A stretch of 64,000 nucleotides of DNA from Bacillus norwichensis (GCF_014836955.1 NZ_JACSPV010000012.1:1-64000), one strand, 5' to 3'. Positions 1 through 8,996 are shown, counted from the first letter of the stretch. A program made the numbers and translations. Notes: generated from the sequence alone by a model not told the origin.

Positions 1-160
1 GGTGTATTTTTTTGTTTTTTCAGATGTGCTCCCAACTGCTTAGCAGTAAGGGAGACCACCACATTCAGTATAGAACCGCTTTATTATCTAGTATCTGTCC
101 ATCCTTTATTGATTTCAAAACTACGCTTTCTATTAGTGGTAATTACAAACTACGAAAAAA
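1..160. other. Intergenic sequence at window start
   Basis: This AT-rich stretch lies downstream of rpsD. I see no credible reading frame with a ribosome binding site. In B. subtilis tyrS lies on this side of rpsD, but its coding end is not visible here, so nothing is called. Confidence 0.4.
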
Positions 161-206
161 AGAAAAAACCCTAGAAACATTGCTTTAACACTGTTTCTAG
201 GGTTTT
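161..206 (-). terminator. rpsD intrinsic terminator
   Basis: The arms AAAACCCTAGAAACA and TGTTTCTAGGGTTTT form a long perfect stem. On the minus strand it is followed by a T-rich tract, and it lies just past the rpsD stop codon. Confidence 0.85.
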
Positions 207-233
207 AATACTGTTATTTAAGATACTCTGAAA

Positions 234-836
234 TTAACGTGAGTAGAACTCAACGATGAATGCTTCGTTAATTTCAGCAGGAAGTTCTGAACGCTCAGGA
301 AGGCGTGACAAAGTTCCTTCAAGCTTGTCTGCATCAAAAGAAACGTAGTCAGGAACAAAGTTTGTAGCTTCAACTGATTCTTTGATGATGGAAAGATTTT
401 GTGATTTTTCACGTACGCTTACTGTTTGACCTGGGAGTACTTTGTAAGATGGAATATCTACACGACGTCCATTCACAAGGATATGTCCGTGGTTTACAAG
501 CTGACGTGCTTGACGGCGAGTACGTGCCAAGCCGAGACGGTAAACGACATTGTCAAGGCGTTGTTCAAGAAGAATCATGAAGTTAACACCGTGTTTACCT
601 TGCATTTTACCTGCTTTAATAAATGTGTTTTTGAATTGACGTTCAGTCACACCGTACATATGACGGAGTTTTTGTTTTTCTTGTAACTGAAGACCATATT
701 CAGAATGTTTTTTACGTTGGTTTGGACCGTGTTGTCCTGGCGCATAAGGGCGCTTTTCTAATTCTTTACCAGTTCCGCTCAGTGAAATTCCGAGACGGCG
801 GGAAATTTTCCAGCTTGGGCCGGTATAACGAGCCAT
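234..836 (-). CDS. rpsD: 30S ribosomal protein S4
   Basis: This 200-aa protein is ribosomal protein S4, which nucleates assembly of the 16S 5' domain and in Bacillus represses its own synthesis. It starts [16 protein letters not shown] and carries an S4 RNA-binding domain around residues 90-155 ([10 protein letters not shown]...[14 protein letters not shown]). The ATG at 836 is chosen because TAAGGAGGA lies just upstream; a longer open frame to 923 would read through the leader. The gene is transcribed alone, with its own promoter and terminator, divergent from refZ, as in B. subtilis where it sits near refZ and ezrA. Confidence 0.97.
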   Translation of the reverse strand: MARYTGPSWKISRRLGISLSGTGKELEKRPYAPGQHGPNQRKKHSEYGLQLQEKQKLRHMYGVTERQFKNTFIKAGKMQGKHGVNFMILLEQRLDNVVYRLGLARTRRQARQLVNHGHILVNGRRVDIPSYKVLPGQTVSVREKSQNLSIIKESVEATNFVPDYVSFDADKLEGTLSRLPERSELPAEINEAFIVEFYSR

Positions 837-1021
837 AGAAGACTCCTCCTTAGGTTTTATTTTGTTGTAAAATAAAAACCGTTGCGAGAATACGATGTTG
901 GGTATTTTGTTTTCATGTACCATCGCCCTAGCAGCAGCGGGTTACGCGATACACCTCATATGTTGAGGAACAAAATACGGTCAACAAGCTATCCATCAAG
1001 GCTGCATTTATTTTACACACA
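837..1021 (-). promoter_or_regulatory. rpsD 5' leader, probable S4 autoregulatory RNA
   Basis: About 185 nt separate the predicted transcription start near 1021 from the rpsD ATG. The B. subtilis rpsD leader is of similar length and is bound by S4 to repress translation (Grundy and Henkin). The stretch is GC-richer than ordinary spacers and can form several short stems. The function is inferred from gene identity and leader length; I could not fold it rigorously. Confidence 0.55.
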
Positions 1022-1027
1022 AAGAAT

Positions 1028-1056
1028 ATTATAGGGTTAGCTCCCTGAAAAGTCAA
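1028..1056 (-). promoter_or_regulatory. Sigma-A promoter of rpsD
   Basis: On the minus strand TTGACT (1056-1051) is separated by exactly 17 bp from a perfect TATAAT (1033-1028). It is the strongest promoter match seen in the window and suits a ribosomal protein gene. Confidence 0.85.
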
Positions 1057-1242
1057 GGATGTCTTGGAAACTCAATTTTTACAGTGCTTTTAGCAAAATA
1101 GGCAAAAATCTGTCGAGTTATTTTCGCAGGAAATCAATTAGTCAAAATCGAATGTAGTGTAATAAGTAAAGTTGAGTCCGTGTGCCTATTTGCGAAATTG
1201 TTCATTAAAGGATTGGACAATGTTTCAAAAGGGGGGCCTGCA

Positions 1243-1905
1243 ATGTCCGGTCAGGCAGGAATAGCAAAACAGTCGATTATCGAAGCGGCTATTGAATTGT
1301 TCACAACCAAAGGTTTCAAGGGAACGACGATCCGCGATATCGCAGCTCGGGCGAGAGTGAACTCGGCGAATATTTCATATTATTTTCAGGGGAAGCAAGG
1401 GCTGCTGGAGGCATGCCTTATCAGTTTTTTTGAACCGTATTTATCCTTATTGGAAAAAGAGAATAAGAAGATTGCATGGGAGGATCCGGAGATTTGTTTT
1501 CACAGGGTTATAAGGAAAATCCTTGTTTTTCAAAGTGAGCATCATTTGCTTACACGTTTTGTCTGGAGGGAAATCACGATTGATTCGCAGATTTCACGAG
1601 AAATAATATCTTCTTATTTGATGAAAGAAAGGTATTATTTCAAAGAGCTGGCATCCGCTGTAATAGGAGAACATCATTCTTCACTTCCAGTCAGTATGAT
1701 TATTATCCAGCTAAAAGGAATGCTCACCACACCTTTTTTAAATAGCCATTACATTAGTGAGGTTTGGGGAATGCATCCGAAGGAGCCATATTTTATCGAA
1801 AAATATTATGATTCGATTATTGACTGGCTACAAGAAGTTGTGAAGGTTCAAAAAAGTGTTAGACATGCGGATCGGCCTCCTGTACAAGTGATTAAGACTG
1901 TCTGA
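1243..1905 (+). CDS. refZ: TetR-family regulator of FtsZ assembly RefZ
   Basis: This 220-aa TetR-type protein has an N-terminal helix-turn-helix: roughly residues 8-55 include AAIELFTTKGFKGTTIRDIA and VNSANISYYFQGKQGLLE. In B. subtilis RefZ (YttP) binds near-origin motifs and tunes Z-ring placement during sporulation. Identity rests on the TetR fold, the NISYYF recognition-helix style and position between rpsD and ezrA. The ATG at 1243 has a G-rich SD six bases upstream; the frame is open to an ATG at 1180 without a good SD. B. subtilis ytsP is not present between this gene and ezrA. Confidence 0.8.
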   Translation: MSGQAGIAKQSIIEAAIELFTTKGFKGTTIRDIAARARVNSANISYYFQGKQGLLEACLISFFEPYLSLLEKENKKIAWEDPEICFHRVIRKILVFQSEHHLLTRFVWREITIDSQISREIISSYLMKERYYFKELASAVIGEHHSSLPVSMIIIQLKGMLTTPFLNSHYISEVWGMHPKEPYFIEKYYDSIIDWLQEVVKVQKSVRHADRPPVQVIKTV

Positions 1906-1906
1906 A

Positions 1907-1947
1907 AAGTTGCCGTCTCAAATTTTGGGGTGGCAATTTCTTTTTTT
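1907..1947 (+). terminator. refZ intrinsic terminator
   Basis: AAGTTGCC pairs with GGCAATTT (one G-T pair) across a 17-nt loop and is followed by CTTTTTTT. It begins three bases after the refZ stop codon. Confidence 0.65.
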
Positions 1948-1949
1948 GA

Positions 1950-2500
1950 GATAGGGAGTCATAAAACTTCCAAGTTTCGATATAGAGAATGCCGCTATCT
2001 GGGCACGAGAGGGTTAAGCCAATTGTTGGAGAAGGAAGACTGTGTTTTTCAACACTTGTCTAGCTCTCGCCAAAAAAGAAGGGGGATTGTGGGGTTGCAC
2101 CGCGCAGTAACTAGCAAATCTCTTCTTACTAGGGACAAGTCAATTGTGCTTTAAATTGCGAATATCATTGGTGAAAGGAATAAGCCCATTACTTCTGAAG
2201 GAAAACTGCTCTTTTTAAGGTGCTGGTAAACAGATCTTGGATTCAACGAGTGCGTGAGCGCTTTCGATTTTCTTTTGTCTAGCCTTTCAAGGTTATAAGA
2301 ATGGCTGAGAAATGTCTCCCTAACAATAATCTTATACCTGTCGGGGTAAGTGGACGCTCTAGGATTTTTTTCTCAGTCTATACATTGGTAAATAGGCGCT
2401 TAGGCTTTTGTTCTTTATATTAAGTTTTTTTTTTTATATAAATGCAAAAAAACGATAGAAAAATTGCATTTATGCGTCAAAAAATGTCGCTGTCATGGTA
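1950..2500. repeat. Decayed intergenic repeat-like sequence between refZ and ezrA
   Basis: There is no convincing gene here. TTGTCTAGC occurs twice (near 2058 and 2274). The right end (about 2371-2410, CTCAGTCTATACATTGGTAA followed by a T-rich tract) resembles 9322-9361 in the gap before the RarD gene. I read this as degraded members of an interspersed intergenic repeat. The 74-codon frame at 1930-2154 lacks an SD and is not called. Confidence 0.4.
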
Positions 2501-2581
2501 TCATAGAAAGACATAACTGACTATTAAAATGTTTGATATACATAGTTCTTGCTGAATGATGGAAGGAGCAGGGGACAAATA

Positions 2582-4291
2582 ATGAAATATGGTGTTGAAC
2601 TCGTCATCAGTGCAATCATTTTTATCATAATAATTTTCATTATTGGATATAAAATTAGAAAAAAATATTATAAGGAAATCGACCAGCTGGAAGCAAAAAA
2701 AATCGAAACGATGAATAAGCCAGTGGTTGAGAAGTTGGCTAAGGTCAAACAACTGAATATGACGGGGAAAACGGAAGAAATGTTCGAAGAATGGCGCAAA
2801 ACATGGGACGATATTATTACCGTCCGATTTCCGCATATAGATGAACTTCTTTTCGAGGCTGAGGAGTATACAGATAAGTTTAACTTCAAAAAAGTGAAAG
2901 AGGCTCGTGATCAAATTGAAAGTGAACTGTCACAAATCAATCAGCAGATGCAGAAGATCCTCGATGAGCTAAAGGAGCTGACTGACAGCGAGGAAAAGGG
3001 CCGGACGGATATCGAGAGTCTGAAAGAAATATATGGGGCGGCTAAAAAGAGTCTGCTTACAGAATCTCATACCTTTGGAGAAGCAAGAAAGAAGCTGGAG
3101 GAACTATTGGAATCTGCCGCTGAAAAAATCTCGAAATATGAGACGTTAGTTAAAGACGGAGATTATATTGAAGCACACAAAGAGGTTGTGTCACTGTCGA
3201 AGGAGCTTGAGGTCCTAGTTTACAGGATGGACAAAATACCGGACTTGCTCACAGACTGCCAAACCATCATCCCTTCGCAAAAGGATGAGCTTCTATTAGG
3301 TTATAAAGAAATGCAGGAACAGGGATATGTTCTTGATCATATTCAAATGGAAGCTTTGATGGAGAAAATGGAAGAGGAACTGAATACATATAAGGACTTC
3401 CTGATCCAGGCGGAAGTTGATGAAGTGGCTGAGGGCTTAGAGGAAATAAAAGAACAGATTGAAGTGCTTTATGATCTTCTGGAGAAAGAGGTTTACGCAA
3501 GACATGATGTCCTTCAGAAGAATGAAGAGACAGGAGCCTATTTGAACAAACTGAAAGAAGCAAACGAACAGCTTAAATCTGAAACAGAACTGGTTCAAGA
3601 GAGCTATCAACTTTTCGATAATGACCTTGATGTACCCCAGAATCTTGAAAAAAGTTTAGGTCAGCTTATGAGACGGTATGAACTGCTAGAAGGAAAAATC
3701 CAAGAGGACCAATTAGCTTTTACTTCGTTAAGTGGGGAATTAAATGAAATTGAAAGCGGGCTGGAACAACTGGAAACAAAACAGCGTTTGTTTGCGGAGC
3801 GTCTACAAAGTTTGCGTAAGGATGAATTGGAGGCCAAGGAAAAAATCGCTCTTTTGAAACGAAAAGTTAGTGATATTACCAGGCTTGTCCAAAAAAGCAA
3901 GATGCCAGGTCTGCCAAGTGATATTGAATCCTTGTACGAGCAGGCTTCCGAGCAAATCGAGGATGTTTTCAGAAGTCTTTTGGGAAAGCCGTTGAATATG
4001 AAATCAGTCCAAAGCCACTTATATGAAGCAACTGACACGGTTGACCATTTGTACAGCCGGACGGAGGAACATATTGAAAATGCGCGCCTTGCAGAACAAG
4101 TTATTCAATATGGGAACCGATACAGAAGTCAATCCCCTCAATTAAGGGAGGATCTTGAGAAGGCTGAAAAGGCATTTCGAAATTACGAATACCGTTCATC
4201 TCTGGAACAGGCTGCTGCCGCAGTTGAAAAATTGGAGCCAGGTGCTTTGAAAAAAATCGAAGAAATGTTCAACGAAGAAATCCGTGTTTAA
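2582..4291 (+). CDS. ezrA: Septation ring formation regulator EzrA
   Basis: EzrA is a membrane-anchored negative regulator of FtsZ ring formation at cell poles and a divisome component. The 569-aa product has one N-terminal transmembrane helix (about residues 4-23) followed by RKKYYKEIDQLE, the family's membrane-proximal motif. The rest is almost entirely alpha-helical coiled coil, forming spectrin-like repeats in known structures. The length matches the family (about 560 aa). The ATG at 2582 gives the family's usual start at the membrane helix; the open frame extends to 2549. In B. subtilis hisJ and braB separate ezrA from nifZ; both are absent here. Confidence 0.95.
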   Translation: MKYGVELVISAIIFIIIIFIIGYKIRKKYYKEIDQLEAKKIETMNKPVVEKLAKVKQLNMTGKTEEMFEEWRKTWDDIITVRFPHIDELLFEAEEYTDKFNFKKVKEARDQIESELSQINQQMQKILDELKELTDSEEKGRTDIESLKEIYGAAKKSLLTESHTFGEARKKLEELLESAAEKISKYETLVKDGDYIEAHKEVVSLSKELEVLVYRMDKIPDLLTDCQTIIPSQKDELLLGYKEMQEQGYVLDHIQMEALMEKMEEELNTYKDFLIQAEVDEVAEGLEEIKEQIEVLYDLLEKEVYARHDVLQKNEETGAYLNKLKEANEQLKSETELVQESYQLFDNDLDVPQNLEKSLGQLMRRYELLEGKIQEDQLAFTSLSGELNEIESGLEQLETKQRLFAERLQSLRKDELEAKEKIALLKRKVSDITRLVQKSKMPGLPSDIESLYEQASEQIEDVFRSLLGKPLNMKSVQSHLYEATDTVDHLYSRTEEHIENARLAEQVIQYGNRYRSQSPQLREDLEKAEKAFRNYEYRSSLEQAAAAVEKLEPGALKKIEEMFNEEIRV

Positions 4292-4299
4292 TATATGGA

Positions 4300-4334
4300 A
4301 AAAGGGGCGTTTCTAGCGAGGCGCTCTTTTTTTC
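4300..4334 (+). terminator. ezrA intrinsic terminator
   Basis: GGGCG pairs with CGCTC (one wobble) and is followed by a run of seven T. It lies directly after the ezrA stop codon. Confidence 0.6.
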
Positions 4335-4336
4335 TG

Positions 4337-4429
4337 TTTTTTTGGGGTCTTTTTTTGGGGTCTTTTTTTGGGGTCTGACCCCCACCATATTAAAGTATTA
4401 ACGAATTAACGTAGTGGGGGTCAGACCCC
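4337..4429. repeat. GGGGTCTGACCCC inverted-repeat element, copy 1, with tandem T7-GGGGTC
   Basis: Three tandem 13-bp units of seven T plus GGGGTC (4337-4375) run into a perfect 16-bp inverted repeat. GGGGTCTGACCCCCAC (4370-4385) pairs with GTGGGGGTCAGACCCC (4414-4429) around a 28-nt AT-rich spacer. The same arms occur after moaB at 18666-18725. It looks like a REP/MITE-type mobile repeat whose edge has been duplicated in tandem. Confidence 0.85.
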
Positions 4430-4507
4430 GTTATTTAAATTACGGTCTTCATGTGTTATTATGTATGATTGATTATATTAATGAAATATGTTAGTGGGTG
4501 CCTTATT

Positions 4508-5659
4508 ATGATATATTTTGACAATAGTGCAACAACGAAGCCATATGAGGAGGTTCTCCAAGCGTTTGAGCAGGTGAACCGGGAGTTTTTCGGGAATCCT
4601 TCTTCGCTTCATATTCTTGGGGGGAGAGCCGAGCAACTGCTGACAACGGCACGGGAGCAAATTGCCCAGTTGGCTGGTGCTCACGCTAATGAAATTTATT
4701 TTACTTCAGGCGGTTCGGAAAGCAATAATTTAGCGATAAAGGGCACAGCGCTTATGCATCGCAGCAGGGGAAACCATATAATTACGACAAGTGTGGAGCA
4801 TCCGTCTGTTCGGGAAGCCTGTGAACAGCTTCGCACGATTGGATTTGAAATCACTTATATCGACGTGGATCAGAACGGTCGTGTCTCAGCGGACGATGTA
4901 ATTAGTGCAATAACAGACAAAACAATCCTGGTGTCGGTGATTCATGTTAATAATGAGGTTGGGACAATTCAGCCTGTTCAGGAAATTGGCCGTCGTTTAA
5001 AGGATTTCCCAAAAGTGCTCTTTCATGTCGACAATGTTCAAGGCGCTTGTAAGGTTCCTCTTGATATATACGGTTCCAATATAGATTTTTGTACTTTTTC
5101 TGCTCATAAATTTCACGGGTTGAAAGGCAACGGTTTTTTGTTTATCAAAAAGGGGATCAAGATCGATCCACTGATTTCAGGTGGAAACCAAGAGCAGAAT
5201 GTGAGAAGTGGTACGGAGAATACAGGCGGTATCGTAGCAATGGCAAAAGCTTTTCGTATGGCGGAGGATAAAAGGAAATCGAGTTCGGACAGTCTGTTAG
5301 ATATCCGAGATTTTATCATGAATCAGCTCAGAGAAATACCAGACCTTGTTATCAACACACCCAAAGACGGTGCAGCGCCACACATTGTGAATATTTCAGC
5401 TGTAGGTTTGAAAGGTGAAGTCATTGTCCATGCGCTTGCTGAACAAGGAATTTTTATATCCACAACAAGTGCTTGTTCATCAAAGGACAAAACGCCGAGC
5501 GGTACTCTGAAGGCGATGGGAGTGTCAGATGAGAAAGCAATTGGAGCTATCAGAATCAGCCTTTCCCATAACAGCACGATGGAAGAAGCCGAGCAGATGG
5601 TTGAATTACTAAAGCAGGTTTTGAATCGATTAAAAAAAGTAATGAGGCGAAATAAATGA
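4508..5659 (+). CDS. nifZ: Cysteine desulfurase, NifS/IscS family (NifZ type)
   Basis: This PLP enzyme removes sulfur from cysteine and, paired with ThiI, supplies persulfide for tRNA 4-thiouridine and thiamine-related transfer in Bacillus. The 383-aa product has the PLP-lysine motif SAHKFHG (Lys201), HVNNEVGTIQP and the persulfide cysteine in TSACSS (Cys323). The start at 4508 gives the usual MIYFDNSATT; SD support is weak (GTGGGTG), and an ATG at 4484 is possible. The gene overlaps thiI by four bases (ATGA), implying translational coupling. B. subtilis has the same nifZ-thiI pair. Confidence 0.93.
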   Translation: MIYFDNSATTKPYEEVLQAFEQVNREFFGNPSSLHILGGRAEQLLTTAREQIAQLAGAHANEIYFTSGGSESNNLAIKGTALMHRSRGNHIITTSVEHPSVREACEQLRTIGFEITYIDVDQNGRVSADDVISAITDKTILVSVIHVNNEVGTIQPVQEIGRRLKDFPKVLFHVDNVQGACKVPLDIYGSNIDFCTFSAHKFHGLKGNGFLFIKKGIKIDPLISGGNQEQNVRSGTENTGGIVAMAKAFRMAEDKRKSSSDSLLDIRDFIMNQLREIPDLVINTPKDGAAPHIVNISAVGLKGEVIVHALAEQGIFISTTSACSSKDKTPSGTLKAMGVSDEKAIGAIRISLSHNSTMEEAEQMVELLKQVLNRLKKVMRRNK

Positions 5660-6867
5660 AATATGACAGAATTTTAATTAGATATGGGGAATTAACATTA
5701 AAAGGAAGGAATAGGAAATTTTTTGTCAGAAAGCTTAAAAGCAACATCCGGGTGCTCCTTCGCGATTTTCCACAGACAAAAATTGAAACATTGCACGATA
5801 GAATGTATGTCCTTTTAAATGAAGAGCCATACAACCAAGTGAAGGAAAAGCTGGCCAAAGTGTTCGGTATACAATCATTCAGCCCTGCAATCAGGACAGA
5901 GAAAGATCTCGATCTGATCAAAGAAGCAGTCCTTCATGTTGTAAAAAAATCCCACATTCCGGGACAAACTTTTAAAATATCTGCTCGCAGGTCTGATAAA
6001 TCATTTGAATATGATACGCAACAACTGAATTATGAGCTTGGTTCGCATATTTTAATCAATGTTGAAGATATTACAGTTGACGTAAAAAAACCTGATGTAA
6101 ATGTGATTGTCGAAGTCAGAGGTGAAGGGGTTTTTGTTTCGGGAGAAGTTGTCCAAGGACAGGGGGGATTTCCTGCCAAATCATCGGGCAAAGGAGTACT
6201 GATGCTTTCTGGCGGAATCGACAGTCCTGTGGCTGGGTACCTGGCAATGAAGCGGGGAGTGGACATTGAAGCCGTGCATTTTCACAGCCCGCCATATACA
6301 AGTGAACGGGCGAAACAGAAAGTGCTTGATATTGCTGCAAAGCTCGCTGAATTTTCCGGCCGGATTAAAGTTCACATTGTCCCTTTTACAGAAATACAAG
6401 AAAAAATCCATGAGAAAATTCCGGAAGGCTACACTATGACATCCACTCGAAGAATGATGCTTCGGATTGCGGATGAAATTAGGCGGAAAAATGATGCGCT
6501 GGCCATCTTTAATGGAGAAAGCCTTGGACAAGTGGCGAGCCAAACGATGGAAAGTATGCTTGCGATCAATGAGGTGACTAACACCCCGATTCTACGACCT
6601 TTAATAGCTATGGATAAGGTGGAGATTATTAAGGTTGCTACTGAAATCGATACATTGGACATTTCCAACAGGCCATATGAAGACTGCTGCACAATTTTTA
6701 CACCGCCAGCGCCAAAGACTCGACCGAAAACTGATAAAATCGTTGCTTTTGAAAGCAAGTTTGATTGGGCTCCGCTGTTAGAAAAAGCAGTGGAAGGTAC
6801 AGAAACCATTGTTATAAAAAGCGATGGAAATGAGTCTGCAAATGACAATAATATCAACCTTTTTTAA
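5656..6867 (+). CDS. thiI: tRNA 4-thiouridine synthase ThiI
   Basis: ThiI adenylates uridine 8 of tRNA and transfers sulfur to form s4U; in some bacteria it also serves thiamine thiazole synthesis. The 403-aa protein has an N-terminal ferredoxin-like region, a THUMP domain (about residues 60-165) and a PP-loop ATPase domain with SGGIDS at 185-190. It ends without the rhodanese domain found in E. coli ThiI, as is typical of Bacillus, so a dedicated desulfurase partner (the upstream gene) is needed. The Cys-Cys of RPYEDCCTIFTP is a notable conserved-looking feature. Confidence 0.95.
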   Translation: MKYDRILIRYGELTLKGRNRKFFVRKLKSNIRVLLRDFPQTKIETLHDRMYVLLNEEPYNQVKEKLAKVFGIQSFSPAIRTEKDLDLIKEAVLHVVKKSHIPGQTFKISARRSDKSFEYDTQQLNYELGSHILINVEDITVDVKKPDVNVIVEVRGEGVFVSGEVVQGQGGFPAKSSGKGVLMLSGGIDSPVAGYLAMKRGVDIEAVHFHSPPYTSERAKQKVLDIAAKLAEFSGRIKVHIVPFTEIQEKIHEKIPEGYTMTSTRRMMLRIADEIRRKNDALAIFNGESLGQVASQTMESMLAINEVTNTPILRPLIAMDKVEIIKVATEIDTLDISNRPYEDCCTIFTPPAPKTRPKTDKIVAFESKFDWAPLLEKAVEGTETIVIKSDGNESANDNNINLF

Positions 6868-6916
6868 AAGAGAATAACTAGCTTCCAAAAATTAGGAAGA
6901 ATTACCAACTTTTTAT

Positions 6917-6947
6917 TGAATGATGCCATGGGTTTTCGCACAATATA
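6917..6947 (+). promoter_or_regulatory. Candidate sigma-G promoter of SASP gene
   Basis: TGAATG (6917-6922), 18 bp, then CAATATA (6941-6947) resembles the forespore sigma-G pattern (TGAATA / CATACTA) and lies just upstream of a spore protein gene. Confidence 0.45.
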
Positions 6948-6970
6948 GGCTTACAAGGAGGTGAAAACAC

Positions 6971-7174
6971 ATGGCAAACAGCAATAGCAACCAAATCCTT
7001 GTTTCTGGAGCAGAGCAAGCGATCAACCAAATGAAAGTTGAAATTGCACAAGAGTTTGGAGTAAACCTTGGAGCCGATACTACTTCACGTGCTAACGGTT
7101 CTGTAGGTGGTGAAATCACTAAACGTCTTGTAGCAATGGCTCAACAACAAATGGGTGGCGGACAATCAAGATAA
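6971..7174 (+). CDS. sspA: Alpha/beta-type small acid-soluble spore protein
   Basis: This 67-aa protein coats spore DNA, switching it towards an A-like form that resists UV and wet heat, and is degraded by the GPR protease at germination. [12 protein letters not shown] is the family core containing the GPR cleavage site, and the C-terminal half ([21 protein letters not shown]) is the second DNA-binding helix region. The SD AAGGAGGTG precedes the ATG. It is monocistronic with a strong terminator. Position after thiI matches B. subtilis sspA, but assignment to one paralogue is not certain. Confidence 0.93.
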   Translation: MANSNSNQILVSGAEQAINQMKVEIAQEFGVNLGADTTSRANGSVGGEITKRLVAMAQQQMGGGQSR

Positions 7175-7196
7175 CAAATTTAATATGAATGGCATG

Positions 7197-7225
7197 GAAG
7201 CGGGGCTTTCTCCCCGCTTCTTCTA
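7197..7225 (+). terminator. SASP gene terminator
   Basis: GAAGCGGGG and CCCCGCTTC form a perfect 9-bp stem with a 6-nt loop, followed by a T-rich stretch. Confidence 0.85.
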
Positions 7226-7361
7226 TATTTATATGGGGAATTTTATAAGTGCTGCTTATGCTTTTGTTCCTAGAAGAAAATTTTTTTCAGCGATAACATA
7301 TAAAATTTTCTTATAATTTTGTATAATAGATAATACAGTTTCACAGGGGGAGGAAGAAAAA

Positions 7362-8954
7362 ATGAAAAGGGAAGATTTGATTGCACCGGACGACTATAAT
7401 ATCATCAACGAATTTGAGAAATATACGGTTGGTTCTGATCGGCCGGCGATAATCTGGGAAGGTCAAAGTGGCGAAACGAAAGAGATTACATATGAAGGAT
7501 TATCGAAGCAAGCAAATAAAGTTGGAAATGTATTTCGTGATTTCGGTTTGGAAAAGGGTGACACGGTTCTTGTCATGATTCCAAGACTAATCGAAGCCTA
7601 CGCTGTATATATCGCTGCTTTGAAATTAGGGGCTATTGTCATCCCAAGCTCCGAAATGCTGAAGACAAAAGATTTGGAGTACCGGATTAGCCATGGCGAT
7701 GTCAAGGCTGTTATTACTTATTATCCTTACGTGGAACAGGTAGATCAGGCGAAAAATGCAGATGGGCTAGTCAAGTTCTCAGTTGGTGGCGAGGCTGAAG
7801 GCTGGGGACATTTGGAAAAGTTAATGGAAGATGCCGATGATACTTTGAGCACAGCAGAAACTAAGAGCAATGATATGGCTTTTTTATCCTACACCTCTGG
7901 AACCACAGGAAATCCGAAAGGCGTTGTTCATACACATGGATGGGGGTATGCCCATCTTAGGACGGCCGCTGCGAAATGGTTATGTATTGAAGAGAACGAT
8001 ATCGTTTGGGCGACGGCAGGACCAGGCTGGCAAAAGTGGATTTGGAGCCCGTTTCTTTCCGTACTTGGAATGGGCGCAACGGGTTTTGTTTACAACGGAA
8101 AATTTGATGCTCAAAAATATCTTTCGTTAATGGATAAGTACAAAGTGAACGTACTTTGTTGTACGCCTACTGAATATAGGCTGATGGCCAAAGTAAATAA
8201 TTTGAATGAATTCAAGCTGGACCAATTGCATAGTGCTGTATCAGCAGGAGAACCGTTAAATAGAGAAGTGATTGACGTTTTCCAACAGCATTTCGGTATC
8301 AATGTACGTGATGGGTATGGGCAGACAGAAAATACACTGCTTGTGGGAATTACAAAGAATATGGAATTGAGACCAGGTTCCATGGGAAAACCGACACCCG
8401 GAAATACAGTAGAAATTGTAAACGAGCAAGGGGACATTTGTGGTGTTGGAGAAGTTGGTGATATCGCTGTCCACAAAAGTACTCCTTCCCTTTTTAAAAA
8501 ATATTACAAAGATCCTGAACGGACTTCAACGCAATTTAGGGGAGATTATTACATTACTGGGGATAAAGCAAAGAAAGATGAAGAGGGTTATTTCTGGTTC
8601 GAGGGGCGACGGGATGACATCATCATCAGTTCAGGATACACAATCGGGCCTTTTGAAGTTGAAGATGCGCTTGTGAAACATCCAACGATCCAAGAATGTG
8701 CAGTTGTCGCGGCTCCCGACGAAATTAGAGGGAATATTGTAAAGGCCTTTGTTGTACTAAAGGAAAGTAAACCAGGTGATGAGGAAGCCTTCAAGTCAGA
8801 ACTAAAGGAGTATGTTAAACAAATGACTGCCCCTTATAAATATCCGCGAGAAATCGAGTTTGTATCTGAACTGCCGAAGACGGCTTCGGGTAAAATACGG
8901 CGCGTGGAATTAAGGCAAAAGGAACAAGAAAAAAAGTTGGGACTTAATAAATAA
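7362..8954 (+). CDS. Acyl-CoA synthetase, AMP-forming (YtcI-like)
   Basis: This adenylate-forming ligase activates a carboxylic acid to its CoA thioester. The 530-aa protein has the phosphate-binding loop YTSGTTGNPKG (about residues 176-186), the DGYGQTEN motif, the YITGDKAKKDEEGYFWFEGR hinge region and the catalytic lysine in PKTASGKIRR near the C-terminus. AGPGWQKW and overall layout are closer to medium-chain acyl-CoA synthetases than to acetyl-CoA synthetase, so the substrate is probably not acetate alone. Position after sspA corresponds to B. subtilis ytcI. SD GGGGGAGGA precedes the ATG. Confidence 0.88.
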   Translation: MKREDLIAPDDYNIINEFEKYTVGSDRPAIIWEGQSGETKEITYEGLSKQANKVGNVFRDFGLEKGDTVLVMIPRLIEAYAVYIAALKLGAIVIPSSEMLKTKDLEYRISHGDVKAVITYYPYVEQVDQAKNADGLVKFSVGGEAEGWGHLEKLMEDADDTLSTAETKSNDMAFLSYTSGTTGNPKGVVHTHGWGYAHLRTAAAKWLCIEENDIVWATAGPGWQKWIWSPFLSVLGMGATGFVYNGKFDAQKYLSLMDKYKVNVLCCTPTEYRLMAKVNNLNEFKLDQLHSAVSAGEPLNREVIDVFQQHFGINVRDGYGQTENTLLVGITKNMELRPGSMGKPTPGNTVEIVNEQGDICGVGEVGDIAVHKSTPSLFKKYYKDPERTSTQFRGDYYITGDKAKKDEEGYFWFEGRRDDIIISSGYTIGPFEVEDALVKHPTIQECAVVAAPDEIRGNIVKAFVVLKESKPGDEEAFKSELKEYVKQMTAPYKYPREIEFVSELPKTASGKIRRVELRQKEQEKKLGLNK

Positions 8955-8960
8955 CCATTG

Positions 8961-8996
8961 AAAACTTCCCTTAAATTTCAATTTAGGGGAAGTTTT
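8961..8996 (+). terminator. Terminator after acyl-CoA synthetase gene
   Basis: AAAACTTCCC and GGGAAGTTTT enclose inner arms TAAAT/ATTTA, giving an extended stem seven bases after the stop codon. Confidence 0.75.

Noticed and set aside
426-686. 86-codon plus-strand frame inside rpsD
   Set aside because: Antisense shadow of a ribosomal protein gene.
837-923. Extended N-terminus of rpsD
   Set aside because: The S4 protein starts at MARYTG and the ATG at 836 has a strong SD; the extension is the untranslated leader.
1930-2154. Small 74-codon plus-strand frame after refZ
   Set aside because: It overlaps the refZ terminator, has no SD and lies in repeat-like sequence.
4337-4429. Simple intrinsic terminator only
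   Set aside because: A separate terminator already follows ezrA; the recurring 16-bp arms and tandem edge units indicate a repeat element.
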